Source: Dipteris shenzhenensis | Taxonomy: Eukaryota; Polypodiophyta; Polypodiopsida; Gleicheniales | Length of the DNA stretch: 64,000 nt | Reading direction: 5' to 3' (one strand) | Assembly (NCBI GenBank): GCA_047967505.1 | Contig: CM106539.1 | In this document: positions 24,662 to 34,864 of the stretch, in pieces | How the letters are laid out: each line of letters opens with the position of its first letter | Position numbering within the stretch: position 1 is the stretch's first letter | Made by a program: the position numbers and the translations under genes | The notes under the pieces: generated by a model | Seen by the model: only the letters and a program-made list of their open reading frames with translations | What the model was told of the DNA's origin: nothing | Database searches by the model: none

Positions 24662-25660
24662 ATGGCGTATCACTCTCTTTCATAGATTGTCACTGAAAAG
24701 CTTGATAAGAACAACTTCCAAGCATGGAAGTTTAGAATGGCGAATTTCCTTATGGGAAAAGGCTATTGGGAGTTCATTACAGGAAATGAAGAAGAACTAG
24801 TTCTTCCTAATGTTCTCAATCAATAGGAAATGTAGGCATTTAAAGGATGGCATGAGAGAGCCAAAAAAGTTAGGTAGTGGTTGTCTATCAGTATTTTAGA
24901 CTCTATGATTGTGCATATTCAAGATGGAAGTATGCCAAAGGAGGCATGGGATACTTTGGCAAAAATGTACAACACAAATACGCAAGCCAGGAAAATGCAG
25001 CTCAAGCAGGAGTTGCACAATGTGGAGAGAGAAAATATGAGCATCAATGACTACCACATGAAGGTGAAGAAAATTGTAGATGCACTTGCTTCCATTGGGT
25101 CGCCAGTGGAAGATGATGACTTGGTTTCTATGACCTTGAATGGTCTAGGAAAGGATTTTGCACAGTTCCGGACATCCATTGCCGTCTGTGAAAAAATTCA
25201 TGATTTTGAGGAGTTGTTTCCTCTTCTAATTTCTAAAGAGTAGAGAAATGGTGGTGCATCTTCTTCAGGAGGAACTTCAAAAGAAACTATCTTCTACTCA
25301 AATGCTGGAAGAGGTAGAGGAGGCCGATCTGGAGGCCATGGTAGAAATGAGAATATGTAGCAAACTCAAGAAAACCAGTCCTTTGGAGGAGGATGTGGTA
25401 ACTCTAGAGGCAGGGGGAGCCAAAGAGGTCGTGGTGGATGGCAGAGAGGCCAAAATGCAAACAACAATGTCGAATGCTACTACTATGGTAAAATGGGTCA
25501 TATGGCTAAAGACTGCTACAAAAAGCAGAATGACATTACGAATGGAAAATTGCAGCAAGGCAATTATGCATCTTCTAGTAGACAGGGTGATGACAGAAAT
25601 GAGCATCTGTTTATGGTGCAGCACATGACCAATTCTGTGACAAGTGCAAAAGAAAGTAAT
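24662..25660 (+). pseudogene. copia 3 gag
   Basis: The ATG at 24,662 opens a gag frame (MAYHSLS, TAG, IVTEKLDKNNFQAWKF) that keeps one frame to the protease. TAG codons interrupt it at 24,683, 24,824, 24,833, 24,875, 25,241 and 25,358. Typical plant copia gag blocks are visible: EAWDTLAKMY, LKQELHNVE, INDYHMKVKKIVDALASIG, and a Gly/Arg-rich nucleic-acid-binding stretch. The CCHC knuckle reads CYYYGKMGHMAKDC (25,474-25,515), so the second Cys is Tyr, the same change as in element 2. Gag would form the particle in the cytoplasm; with six stops it cannot be made. Confidence 0.9.
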
Positions 25661-27150
25661 GATGTGTGGTATGTTGACTCAAGTGCATCAAACCACATGA
25701 TAGGTCATGCAGAATGGATGCAAGATGCAAGGAAAATGGAAAGACTAGGATTTGTGGAGACTGGTGATGATACTGCACATCCTATTGTGCAGATTGGTAA
25801 AATTCCTTTGTCTATGCAGGATGGGAAAAAGAAATACCTGTCTGATGTATTTCATGTCTTGAATATCACCAAGAACCTGGTTTCTATTGGTCAAATGGTT
25901 GAGCAAGGCTTGCAGGTCAGATTTAATCCTGATGGATGCTTTGTTGAGGATATGAAAAATAACGGTCGCTTGATAGCGAAAGGAAAGAAGAAGGGCATGA
26001 TGTTTGCGTTGGATGCAGACATGTCTGAATTGAGTGCAGCAATATTTGCACATGGGACCGGTGTAGTTGCAAATATTTATATCTAGCATAAATGCATTGG
26101 TCATGTTAATGTACAGTGACTTAAATCAATGCAGGCCCAAAACATTGTTGCAAGATTGCCTAAATTCAAGGTTGCAGAAATGCATAAGGTATGTGAAGCC
26201 TATCAATTTGGAAAACAGGCAAGGAAACCATTTCCTAGACATGTTCAAGAGAGTAAGAAGCCATTGGAATTAATCCACTTTGATGTGTGGACTACTAAAG
26301 CTGCATCTATTGGAGGCTATCATTATTTTGTCACTTTTATTGATGACTATAGTAGAAAAGTTTGGGTGCATTTTATGAAAAAGAAAAGTGAAGTGTTTGG
26401 GCATTTCAAAGATTTTAAAGATATGGTTGAAAAAGAAACAGGCCTACAAATAAAATGCCTAAGGTTAGATGGAGGGGGAGAGTACCTCTCAAATGAGTTT
26501 GCAAGGTTCCTGCAGGAGCATGGCATAAAGCAGCAATATTCATGCAGTCATACCCCACAGCAAAATGGACTTGCAGAAAGGAAAAACAAGCATATTGGAG
26601 AGGTATCTCGGGCCATGCTGAATGAAAAAGACCTACCATATTATTATTGGGCTGAAGCAGTTGCTACAGCAGTTTACATAATGAACAGGACTTCCACTAC
26701 AGCAATACATGGCATGACGCTAGAGGAGATGTATACTGGTAGGAAACCAAATATTTCTCATTTGAAAATTTTTGGTTGCATTGCCTATGTTCATGTGCCA
26801 GATGAGTTGAGGTCCAAGTTGGATCCAAAAGCTCAGAAGTGCATCTTTATTGGTTATTCTCTGTAGCAGAAAGGGTATAAATGCTCTAACCCTTCTACTC
26901 ATAAGTTTACAGTGAGTAGAGATGTTTTTGATGAGATGAGCAGCTGGTATAAACCAGTAAATGTGATTGATGATATAGATGTACAGAATGGTAATGCTGC
27001 ACAAAATTCACAGTAGCAATCACAAAATATCAGTGGACCTATAGTGTCCTCTAGCAGTGGTTCACATACTTCGCCATGGACAGGCAGATTGAGATCAGGA
27101 GAATCTCCTCAAAGCAATGCAGATAGTGGTATGCAAGCATCACAAAAAGG
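25661..27150 (+). pseudogene. copia 3 protease and integrase
   Basis: Continues the gag frame. Protease: WYVDSSASNHMI (25,668), with the active-site DSG changed to DSS. The pre-integrase block LVSIGQMVEQG follows. Integrase zinc site: HKCIGHVN ... CEAYQFGKQ, preceded by a TAG at 26,084 where Trp is expected, and followed by a TGA at 26,118. Two expected Cys residues of the zinc site are not both present. Core motifs: IHFDVWT, FIDDYSRKVWVHF, LDGGGEYLS and TPQQNGLAERKN. GKRP-like C-terminal block GRKPNISHLKIFGCIAYVH. TAG codons follow at 26,864 and 27,014, then a frameshift near 27,150. Confidence 0.85.
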
Positions 27151-28932
27151 AAAAGAGAAGTGGATCAGCCCATGTTTGATGTGAATGCAGGTCACTCTTA
27201 TGTGGATGGTGAATCCAGTGGCTCAGAACAGAGCATTGATGATGAGTTGGGTATCCCTTATGTTGTTACACCTGGAGTTAGGAAGACCATGGATGTTTTG
27301 AGAGCACCTGGAAGTGAGCCTACTTTGTGCATGTCTACCAGAGCTAGGTATCCTGTGGATAGGCTGAAATATGATGGATTTACAACCATTCACTATGCCT
27401 ATATGGTCAAAGTGATACAAGAACTAGAACCCACTTCTTTTGAGCAAGCCATGGGAAAAGAAAAATGGGAGAAAGCCATGGATGAAGAAATGGATTCCTT
27501 GGAAGAAATACTACATGGGAATTGGTGCCTTTGCCTAAAGACAAGAATGCAATTGGCTGTAAGTGGGTTTATAAGGTGAAGCACAATGTAGATGGTTCTA
27601 TGAATAGATACAAGGCAAGATTAGTTGTCAAGGGGTATGTACAAACATATGGCATTGATTATGAAGAAACATTCAGCCCGGTTGCAAGGATGGCAATCGT
27701 AAGAGCAGTCATTGCTATGGCTGCATCAAAGGGATGGTCATTACATCATATGGATGTAAAGAATGCCTTCTTGCATAGTGATTTGCAAGAAGAGGTCTTT
27801 ATGGAGCAGCCACCAACTTATGTTCATGCTATTCACCCTGAGTTTGTTTGCAGGCTGAAGAAAGCCTTGTATGGCTTGAAGCAAGCACCTAGAGCATGGT
27901 TTGACAACATAGGACAGTATCTTGTCACTATTGGCTTTCAGATTTCCAAGGTATATTTCTCACTTTATGTGAGAAAAATAGAGAGGTATTATGCTGCTTG
28001 TCATTTATGTTGATGATTTGATCATCACAGGTGATAGTGATGAAGATATCCTTCATGTGAGAATGCTATTGAAGCAAAAGTTTGAGATGAAGGATTTGGG
28101 AGAGCTACGTTATTTCTTGGGCATTGAGGTGATTAGATCATCAAGTGGGATACAGAGGCAGTATGGATTGGACATGCTGTCCAAATATGGGATGACAGGC
28201 TGTAAGCCTATTTCAGTTCCTTTGGAGTAGAATGTGAAGCTGAGCATAGATGCAGGTGAGCTTTTGGAAGACCCTACTATGTACAGGCACATAGTAGGAA
28301 GTTTGATTTATATGACTATTACCAGGCCAGATTTGAGCTATGCTATTGGATTGGTAAGTCAGTTTATGCAGGTTCCAAGGAAACCACATTTGGATGTGGC
28401 TAGATGCATACTTAGGTATGTGAAGTCCACATTGCAGTATGGACTATTTTATGAGGCTAGGGTTCAGATACAGTTGCATGGATACACTGATGCTGATTGG
28501 GCTGGTAGTATTTCTGATAGACGATCTACCAGTGGGGATATATGTTCTCTTTTGGGAGTGTTGCAGTCGCTTGGACCAGCAAGAAATAGCCTACAGTTGC
28601 CTTGTTGAGCATAGAGGCTGAGTACAGGGGTGCAACAATGGCTGCATGTGAGGTAGCTTGGTTGCATAAGCTACTTTATGATATGCATCAGTCTACAGAT
28701 GGTCCTTGTCATTTATTGTGACAACACGAGCAGTATACACTTGGCAAATAGCCCAGTCTATCATGCTAGAATAAAGCACATTGAGGTGCATTATCACTAT
28801 GTGCGGGAGAAGGTTTTACTAGGACTTGATGATCTAGTTTATGTCAACATAGAGGATCAGGTAGCTGACATATTCACAAAGGCATTGGGCACAGAGAAAC
28901 TGTGCAAGTTGAGAGACCTGCTTGGTGTGTAG
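27151..28932 (+). pseudogene. copia 3 reverse transcriptase and RNase H
   Basis: RT: EKWEKAMDEEMDSL, then a frameshift near 27,508; YKARLVVKGYVQ, HMDVKNAFLHSDL, ALYGLKQAPRAW; another frameshift near 27,985; catalytic VIYVDDLIITG (28,000). TAG at 28,228. RNase H: HGYTDADWAGS, STSG, then a frameshift near 28,548 to SIEAEYRGAT; a further shift near 28,710, CDNTSSIHLANSPVYHARIKHIE and the terminal QVADIFTKAL before a TAG stop at 28,930. At least four frameshifts plus a stop make it inactive, but every domain is identifiable in normal order. Confidence 0.85.
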
Positions 28933-28948
28933 GAATTGGGATCAAGCT

Positions 28949-28958
28949 TGAGGGGGAG
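28949..28958 (+). other. Polypurine tract of copia 3
   Basis: TGAGGGGGAG abuts the TGTTGAG start of the 3' LTR, as expected for the plus-strand primer. Confidence 0.9.
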
Positions 28959-29310
28959 TGTTGAGATATCGAGCTCCACTCGTGAAATGCCAGGGCGACC
29001 ATTGTGCATTTATGTCACCGACTTGTTAGCTGCAGATGCGGTCAGTGCACCACCCATGAATAATAGCTGGATGACAGCTATCCTTATGTACTCTAGTTTG
29101 TGGCTCAGTTAGTATGCCACCTTAGTTAGCTGAGTTTGGTTTGAGACCCACACATAGGGTTCTTCTATTTCTTTGTACTAGAGTTCTTTTGGCTTTCACA
29201 ACTAAGAAGAGGAAAACTATTTTCAGCCTCCACCTTTGTGTGTATTCCCCCATTGTGTATGTGAGAAAGCCACAAGTAAGACTCCTTCCCTCTCTCCCAC
29301 TATCTTCATA
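28959..29310 (+). repeat. 3' LTR of copia 3 (352 bp)
   Basis: Begins TGTTGAGATATCGAGC, ends CTATCTTCATA and is followed by the GAAAG duplication. About 95% identical to the 5' LTR by hand alignment. Confidence 0.95.
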
Positions 29311-29315
29311 GAAAG

Positions 29316-29954
29316 GGCCATGATGGCCAAGGTTCCTTATGCATCAGCAGTTGGGAGTCTTATGTATGCTATGATAGCTACTAGACCAGAAATTGCATTT
29401 GCAGTGGGAGTTGTTAGCCGGTATATGGCTAATCCAGGAAAGGGGCATTGGGAGGCAGTTAAGTGCATCATGAGGTACATGAAGGGTACCAAGGAGATGT
29501 GTATCTGCTTTGGTAGAGGAGACATGCGTGTAATTGGGTACACAGATTCAGACTATGCAGGGCATATGGATAGTAGGAGATCCACTTCTGGTTATGTGTT
29601 CACCTTTGCAGGTGGTGTAGTGTCATGGATGTCTCATGCACAAAATTGCGTTGCTTTGTCTACCACAGAGGCTGAGTTGCAGCCACAGAGGGTTGCAAGG
29701 AGGCTATATGGCTTGATCGGCTAGTGGGAGATTTGGGGATTCATACAGGTGTACCGACATTGCATAGTGATTCCATGAGTGCTATTCAGCTAGCACAGAA
29801 TCTAGTCTTTCATGCAAAGACCAAACACATTAAGGTCAAGTACCATTTCATCAAGGAGGTACTTGAGGACAAGCGCATAGAGCTAGTCAAGGTTCATACA
29901 GGTGATAACCCTGCAGATATGCTGACGAAGAGTCTACCTAGTCCAGCGGTTTGA
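29316..29954 (+). pseudogene. copia 2 RNase H, second part
   Basis: The pol of element 2 resumes directly after element 3: ERAMMAKVPYASAVGSLMYAM, a standard copia block after RT. RNase H motifs: GYTDSDYAGHMDSRRSTSGY and STTEAEL. A small deletion near 29,675 shifts the frame; the rest (GDLGIHTGVPTLHSDSMSA, KTKHIKVKYHFIKE, NPADMLTKSLP) reads to a stop at 29,952. Joined with 21,572-23,772 it gives a full but dead pol. Confidence 0.9.
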
Positions 29955-30028
29955 GTATTGTCGTGTATTGATGGGCATTGGATAGTATGCTCATTGGTTG
30001 TTCTCCCTTAAAGGCACATTGTCCTTTA

Positions 30029-30038
30029 AGTGGGAGGT
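30029..30038 (+). other. Polypurine tract of copia 2
   Basis: AGTGGGAGGT lies directly before the TGTGGGGG start of the 3' LTR. Confidence 0.8.
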
Positions 30039-30208
30039 TGTGGGGGTTAAAGGTCACTGTGCCTTTACCACGGTTATGTACAATACTCAAACACATATAT
30101 AAATGAATGAAAAAGAAGATTAGGGTGTTCTGCACCCACGAAAACTTGTGTGGCTCTCTGTTTCTCTCTCTTCCTCTTTCGTTCTTGCTTCTGTTGAGAG
30201 CACTCTCA
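30039..30208 (+). repeat. 3' LTR of copia 2 (170 bp)
   Basis: Same length as the 5' LTR, with about 12 differences by eye, ending GAGCACTCTCA and followed by the TATAC target duplication at 30,209-30,213. Confidence 0.95.
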
Positions 30209-30213
30209 TATAC

Positions 30214-30640
30214 AAGCGCTTTTTGGGCTATGAATTAATATACACTCCTCTTAGTTTTTTGGCATTCAATTTCTTTGTGCAATGTTTTATCAATGAATTC
30301 TTTGTGATGTAAACATTTTGGAGTTGTAATGTTTTATTCTGAATTGTTATAATCGTCGACAATAGATGTGAGTGGAATCGTGCAAATTAAAATGCGGTTG
30401 GCTATAAGAATTGCATTGCACACTATAGAAATGGGATTCTTGCAACCACACAGCATACATAGCATTCTGTTCAACCACACAACATTCTCTTTTTTTAAAT
30501 ATAAATTTTGCAGAGCATCTATAAGCATGTCGGTCTCACTACCACTAATGCTCCCTATAGCAATTAACAATGATGCATCATGTACTACTGGTACAAATAG
30601 CTTTGAGATGTGAATGGGTGGATTTACAATGGTGTTACAT
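30214..30640 (+). other. 3' flank of En/Spm-like copy A, displaced by copia 2
   Basis: AAGCGCTTTTTGGGCTATGAATTAATA and the following 400 bp match the sequence after copy B at 36,390-36,660 (for example TTTTGGAGTTGTAATGTTTTAT and AATTAAAATGCGGTTGGCT). This is the part of copy A pushed 11.4 kb away by the insertion. Small ORFs here on both strands are not conserved with copy B and are not called. Confidence 0.8.
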
Positions 30641-30744
30641 TCAGGAATCAACATAATTTGCTTCTGACATTCACGGAACAATCTTGTTTACTTTCCTTGA
30701 TCGTCTCCTTGAATGGACAATTTATATGTCCATCAAATTTTCCC

Positions 30745-31690
30745 ACTAGGGGAGAACTAGGGTCTCAAAAGGGCCTCGAATCAGTGTTTCCTAATTTCAA
30801 GGGATTAGAGATGGATTTGAGGTGTACCAATGAGAGTGCTTCTTTGTGTGGGACACTAGTATGTTGTGTTGTATAAAAGGACATATTGAGCATTTATGGT
30901 TGGGAAGACCTCTCATGCATGGTTTCGACCCATGGTCCTCGCTCCTAGCCATTGATTTGATCTCCAATCCAAGGGTCACATTCAAATTTATGGTAGAGCA
31001 CTCCTAGCCATTAGATCAATGGATAGATCCAAGGGAGGGATGAGGGGAAAGTGTGCTTCAATTTGGTCCATGGATCAAAGGGTGGATCCAAGGGAGGAGA
31101 TGAGAGTAAAATGCACTCCAATTTGGGCCATAGATCAAGGTGTGGAAGGGAATGAGTGAAAAATTCGCTCCAATCTAGGCCATAGATCTAGGTTAGATCC
31201 AAGGGAGGAGGTGAGAGCAAATGGCATTTCAATCGAGGCCATCCAAACAGGCACTTCAATTCGGGCCCTTGATCTCATATCTCCACCATCCAAAATGCAC
31301 CTTCATCCTAGCCCTCCAAATAGGCGCCTCAATCTTGGCCATTGATCTTGGATCTAGATCAAGGGTGCACATGAAAAGGTGCCTTTTCCCTCTTAATGAG
31401 GCCTCCACAAAATCAAACCTTGCCCTCCCCTTGCCAGATCTTGCCAGTTGGAGCCCACCAAAGCCCATCCACCACCCATCTCCATCAAAAGGCCAAGGTT
31501 AATCAATTTCAAATCATGTCAGTCGAGTAAATGCTAAGGGTATCTTAGCCCATGGGTTACCATAGTGGTTCAATTGTAATTAACTTAATCCATTTCTTAA
31601 TCAATTCCTTATGAGGCCCTTTTGAGACCCCAATTCTCCCCTAATCTCTAATCCAATTTGTCCTCTTACATCTCAAATCCAACTAGGTTT
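30745..31690. repeat. Inverted-repeat segment (~30-bp partial terminal repeats)
   Basis: GGGTCTCAAAAGGGCCTC at 30,759 recurs as its reverse complement at about 31,613-31,632, each next to matching GGGAGAA and GGATTAGAGAT blocks. The two ends are about 0.85 kb apart. No transposase or target duplication is evident. It could be a decayed non-autonomous fold-back or MITE-like element, or chance duplication. Confidence 0.45.
31010..31350 (+). repeat. Degenerate ~65-bp tandem repeats
   Basis: Phrases like GATCCAAGGGAGG, TGAGAG/TGAGGG, CTCCAATTTGGGCCATAG and ATAGATC recur four to six times with substitutions, and TTGATCTTGGATCTAGATC variants continue downstream. Non-coding; it lies inside the inverted-repeat segment. 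Confidence 0.6.
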
Positions 31691-32955
31691 TTGTCTTGCA
31701 AAATTTTGGCACTGTACTAACATGGAATGGGTTATCTTAGTGACTATGGTAAAGAAGGGAACCTATATCGGTCTGAAAATGTAGCCTAATATGGAGGCTC
31801 ACTGGAGCATCCTATTGATGATAATTGGGATCAAAGATGCAAAGAAACTTTATGTATTGCACTCCATAATATCCAGACTTATAAAGAGCAAAAAGAATGT
31901 TGGGAAGCCAATACCATCCAATGGTGGCAAAAGAGGAAATACAGAGATAAAAGAGATGTGGGACTTTTGAATCCGAGATCTTTGCTACAAGAAGTTTCAT
32001 CATCTAGCCATATGATCGCTGGCATTTATTTTGGTTTCAATTTCTATGAGAGTGATGGGGTTTTGGACCAATTCAAGATGATAATGTATGTCAATGGATG
32101 ATGGACGGTGATGCTCTCCTTCATGATATAGAAGTTTAGGCCAAAGACCATGTTACATAGAAGAATGATGAGGAAACTGGCTCTATCGATGATGCACCCT
32201 CTCTAGCTACTTGCCTTACCTTGCATGGAGCATTGATACACATCACATTTTGTATCATGTAAAGTACCTCACAAGCTCGCCCATCTTGTAAATACAATCC
32301 TTCACGTCCTTTGATGCACTACGATAAATGCTAGTACATAGTATGAACTGAACACACGAGGAATGGTTGATTAGTTGCTTCTAATTCACTCACAAATTTG
32401 AAAGGAAAAAGATATTATGCACATAAAATACTTACTTGGAGCATCTTGTGCCAATCATGAGATTTCAAGCCATATAATTGCTCTACACCTCTTTTCTTAC
32501 TCTTTGTAAAGGCCCCCTTCAAACACCTCATGCATCTAGTGGGAGTACGAATTGTAGTAATAGCACACTTCATCGCCATCGTCTCTAGCTTTGATAACCT
32601 CCATGGTGCACGAGGTTAAAAAATACACCCATTTGGTCTCTCTTGTGGCCAAGCTTCACACATCCTCCCTGTGGTACGTAGCTCTTCCTTATGCCTATGG
32701 AATCTCGCGTCCCATTCAAATGTTCCCAAATGGTAGATGCCACATTCTTAAAGAAGGGTGAACAAGGAAGAGAACTAGCTTTGAAGAAGGACAAGAAGCT
32801 TTCATACCTCTATCCAAGGTAAGTCTCTTTACGATTGATCTTCTTTGAAAGTTGCTCTCTTTGGATTCGTCCTTTGTAGTATCCAAGAAACGAATGTTTT
32901 TGGTACTAGTGTTGTGCTTTTGTGTTGGGCGCATGTCCTTTTCGAGTTTTTAGAA
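31691..32955. other. Unassigned non-coding stretch
   Basis: No ORF longer than about 70 codons with coding character, no repeat and no RNA signature that I can recognise. Short phrases (for example around 32,585-32,830) read on the minus strand but lack homology cues. Confidence 0.5.
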
Positions 32956-32959
32956 TAGT

Positions 32960-33075
32960 TCGTCTGTCAGAGCACATCTATAGAGGCATCTAAGAGCGTG
33001 TCTAATAGCATGTCTATAGATGCGTCTACTCTGTTTTTGGAAATAAATAGCCACGTCTTTAGATGCGTTGTTATA
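32960..33075 (+). repeat. Minisatellite with TCTATAGATGCGTCT-like units, site 1
   Basis: Degenerate units such as CATCTATAGAGGCATC, GTGTCTAATAGCATG and TCTATAGATGCGTCTAC. The same motif family expands at 36,690-36,940. Confidence 0.6.
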
Positions 33076-33439
33076 TGCGAAGATAGACATGCTTTGTTAT
33101 TTTTCCTTGGCCTGGCCTTCCCTTCCCTTCCCTTCCCTTTCCTTTCGTTTCTCTTTCCTCTTCCCTTTCCCCTCGGGGGGGTCACTCATCATATGTAACC
33201 CTATCACGTGAGTTCAACAGAAGGATATTTTTTCTTTCTAAAATTTACAAAAATAAATATACATAAGGGACTATTTAAAATAGTTTTGGAAAAAATTTAC
33301 AGATTTGTATAGAAAAGGGGTACATTTTATTAATGAAAAACTTACAGATAAGGGATTTTAAAAATAGGCCTTGAATGCATGTGGTATATAGGGTTTATAC
33401 ATAGTGACCCCCCCGAGCCTTTCCCTTTCCACTTCCACT

Positions 33440-33590
33440 TCCAAGAAAAGGATTGCATATTGAATGATGGAAATAAGTGATTGCATGAATGAAGAAATGG
33501 ATTGCATGAATGATGGAAAGGGATTGCATGATTAAAGAAGGGGATTTCATGAATGATGGAAAGCGAAAGCATGATTGAAAAAAGGGATTG
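33440..33590 (+). repeat. ~20-bp minisatellite (GGATTGCATGAATGATGGAA)
   Basis: About seven degenerate units of GGATTGCATGAATGATGGAA-type sequence, directly before a polypyrimidine tract. Confidence 0.75.
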
Positions 33591-33594
33591 CACT

Positions 33595-34068
33595 CTATAG
33601 TTCCCTCTCTTTTTCCTTCTCTCTTTTATCCTCTCTTTCCTTCTCTTTTTGTCTCTTTTGTTCTCTCTTATCTCCTCTCTTTTTCTCTTTTTTTTTCTCC
33701 TCTCTTCTCCTCTCTTTTCCTCTCTTTCCTTCTCTCTTTTATCCTCTCTTTCCTTCTCTTTTCGTGGTAATTTTTCTCTCTTATCTCCTCTCTTTTTCTC
33801 TCTTTTTTTCTCCTCTCTTCTCCTCTCTTTTCCTCTCCTTTCTCTTGTCTTTTATCCCCACTTTTTCTCTCTTTTTCTCCTCTCTTTTCCTCTCCTTTCT
33901 CCTCTCTTTTACCCCCACTTTTTCTCTCTTTTTCTCCTCTCTTTTCCTCTCCTTTCTCCTCTCTTTTATCCGCACTTTTCCTCTCTTTTATACTCTCTTT
34001 CCTTCTCTCTTTTTCTCTCTTTTTCTCTTCTTTTTCTCTTATCAGCTCATCAACAATCTTCATTTTTT
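33595..34068 (+). repeat. Polypyrimidine tract with ~65-bp internal repeats
   Basis: Nearly pure C/T on the plus strand with internal units such as CTCTCTTTTTCTCCTCTC and TTTATCC(C/G)CACTTTT repeated. The long Ser/Phe/Leu and Lys/Glu/Arg ORFs on both strands are composition artefacts. Confidence 0.9.
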
Positions 34069-34087
34069 CTTTTTTCCAGTTCATTAT

Positions 34088-34864
34088 GTGGCCAAGAAGC
34101 TCTTGAGGCTCACTTGATCTTTGGGAGACCATCTTTCAGGAGTTATATAACCTTTTGGGACACCCTCCCAGTCCTGGGGAGTTATACGGCTACATGATGG
34201 GTACTCTAAACACCCCCTAGGAGTCGGCACTATAGACTCCAAACCAACCCAACCCCACACCAGCTGAGATTACCCTAGCGAAGTCAACACAGCCCAACAG
34301 GCTACACAGCTAAGCCGCTTCCTCCATGCCATCCTATGCCCCTTCCCCCATGCCGTCAGGAGGCCCTTCTACCTCGCAGAGTCGTCAGCATACTCCCATA
34401 TAGTCAAGTCTCAGTTCTCTAGCTACGAGTGGTCCACGTAGTCCTGTGCAGTCGAGAGTCTCTTCTCCAACTATGAGTGGCCAACATACTAGCTTGACAC
34501 GACATGCTAGCAGGCGTAGTCACAGGGAGAGCGGTGGGGGATGCATGGCACAATGCTTTGGGAGGGGTGGTGGTGGGGAATCAAATGATTTAGATGTGCC
34601 TCTGTGTGATGGTACGATCTACTATGACATCGCTTAGACAGGAGGCATCTTGATGGATGCAGGGGGGAAGGACATCATGGCCTTCATGCGCTCTGTAATT
34701 GCTAACAATTACAGAGATTTCTTTATTCACTATAAAGACCATCCAAAGAGGTTGGCTGATGAGACCCTCGCTTCTGTTCGCTCTAGGTATCCTAACCCCC
34801 CCAATGTTCAGTTCACAAATAAATGGCCCAAGTCAAAGATTGTTACAATACTTAGCAATAAATG
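34088..34864 (+). pseudogene. Ptta/En/Spm-like gene remnant, copy B' (partial)
   Basis: First of two direct copies with a 773-bp offset: AAGCTCTTGAGGCTCAC at 34,096 recurs at 34,869. Contains the leader, a Ser/Arg-rich stretch (RHASRRSHRESGGGCMAQCF), then DGTIYYDIA, TAG (34,635), TGGILMD, GKDIMAFMRSVIANNYRDFF and NKWPKSKIVTILSNK, where it is cut and joined to the start of copy B. The stop corresponds to a Gln codon (CAA) in copy B. Only the N-terminal half of the gene is present, so it is a truncated tandem duplicate. Function and family call are as for copy A. Confidence 0.55.

Larger units (their letters stand above)
23778..29310 (+). mobile_element. Ty1/copia element 3, nested in element 2
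   Basis: Structurally complete 5,533-bp element: 352-bp LTRs at both ends, primer-binding site, gag-pol, polypurine tract and GAAAG target duplication. Hand comparison of the two LTRs finds about 17 differences in 352 bp (~5%), 14 of them transitions. All coding regions are disrupted by stops, ten of which are TAG. It sits in the RT/RNase H spacer of element 2 in the same orientation. Confidence 0.95.
18780..30208 (+). mobile_element. Ty1/copia element 2, interrupted by element 3
   Basis: Complete but dead LTR retrotransposon: two 170-bp LTRs, tRNA primer-binding site, gag, protease, integrase, RT, RNase H, polypurine tract and 5-bp TATAC target duplication. It spans 11.4 kb, but removing element 3 with one duplication copy leaves about 5.9 kb, normal for plant copia. 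It inserted in the 3' flank of the En/Spm-like copy A. By hand alignment the LTRs differ at about 12 of 170 positions (~7%), more than those of element 3, as the nesting requires. Confidence 0.95.

Noticed and set aside
33575-34117. 180-182 codon Ser/Phe/Leu ORFs and the antisense Lys/Glu/Arg ORF
   Set aside because: Pure polypyrimidine composition on one strand removes stop codons. No start context or domain.
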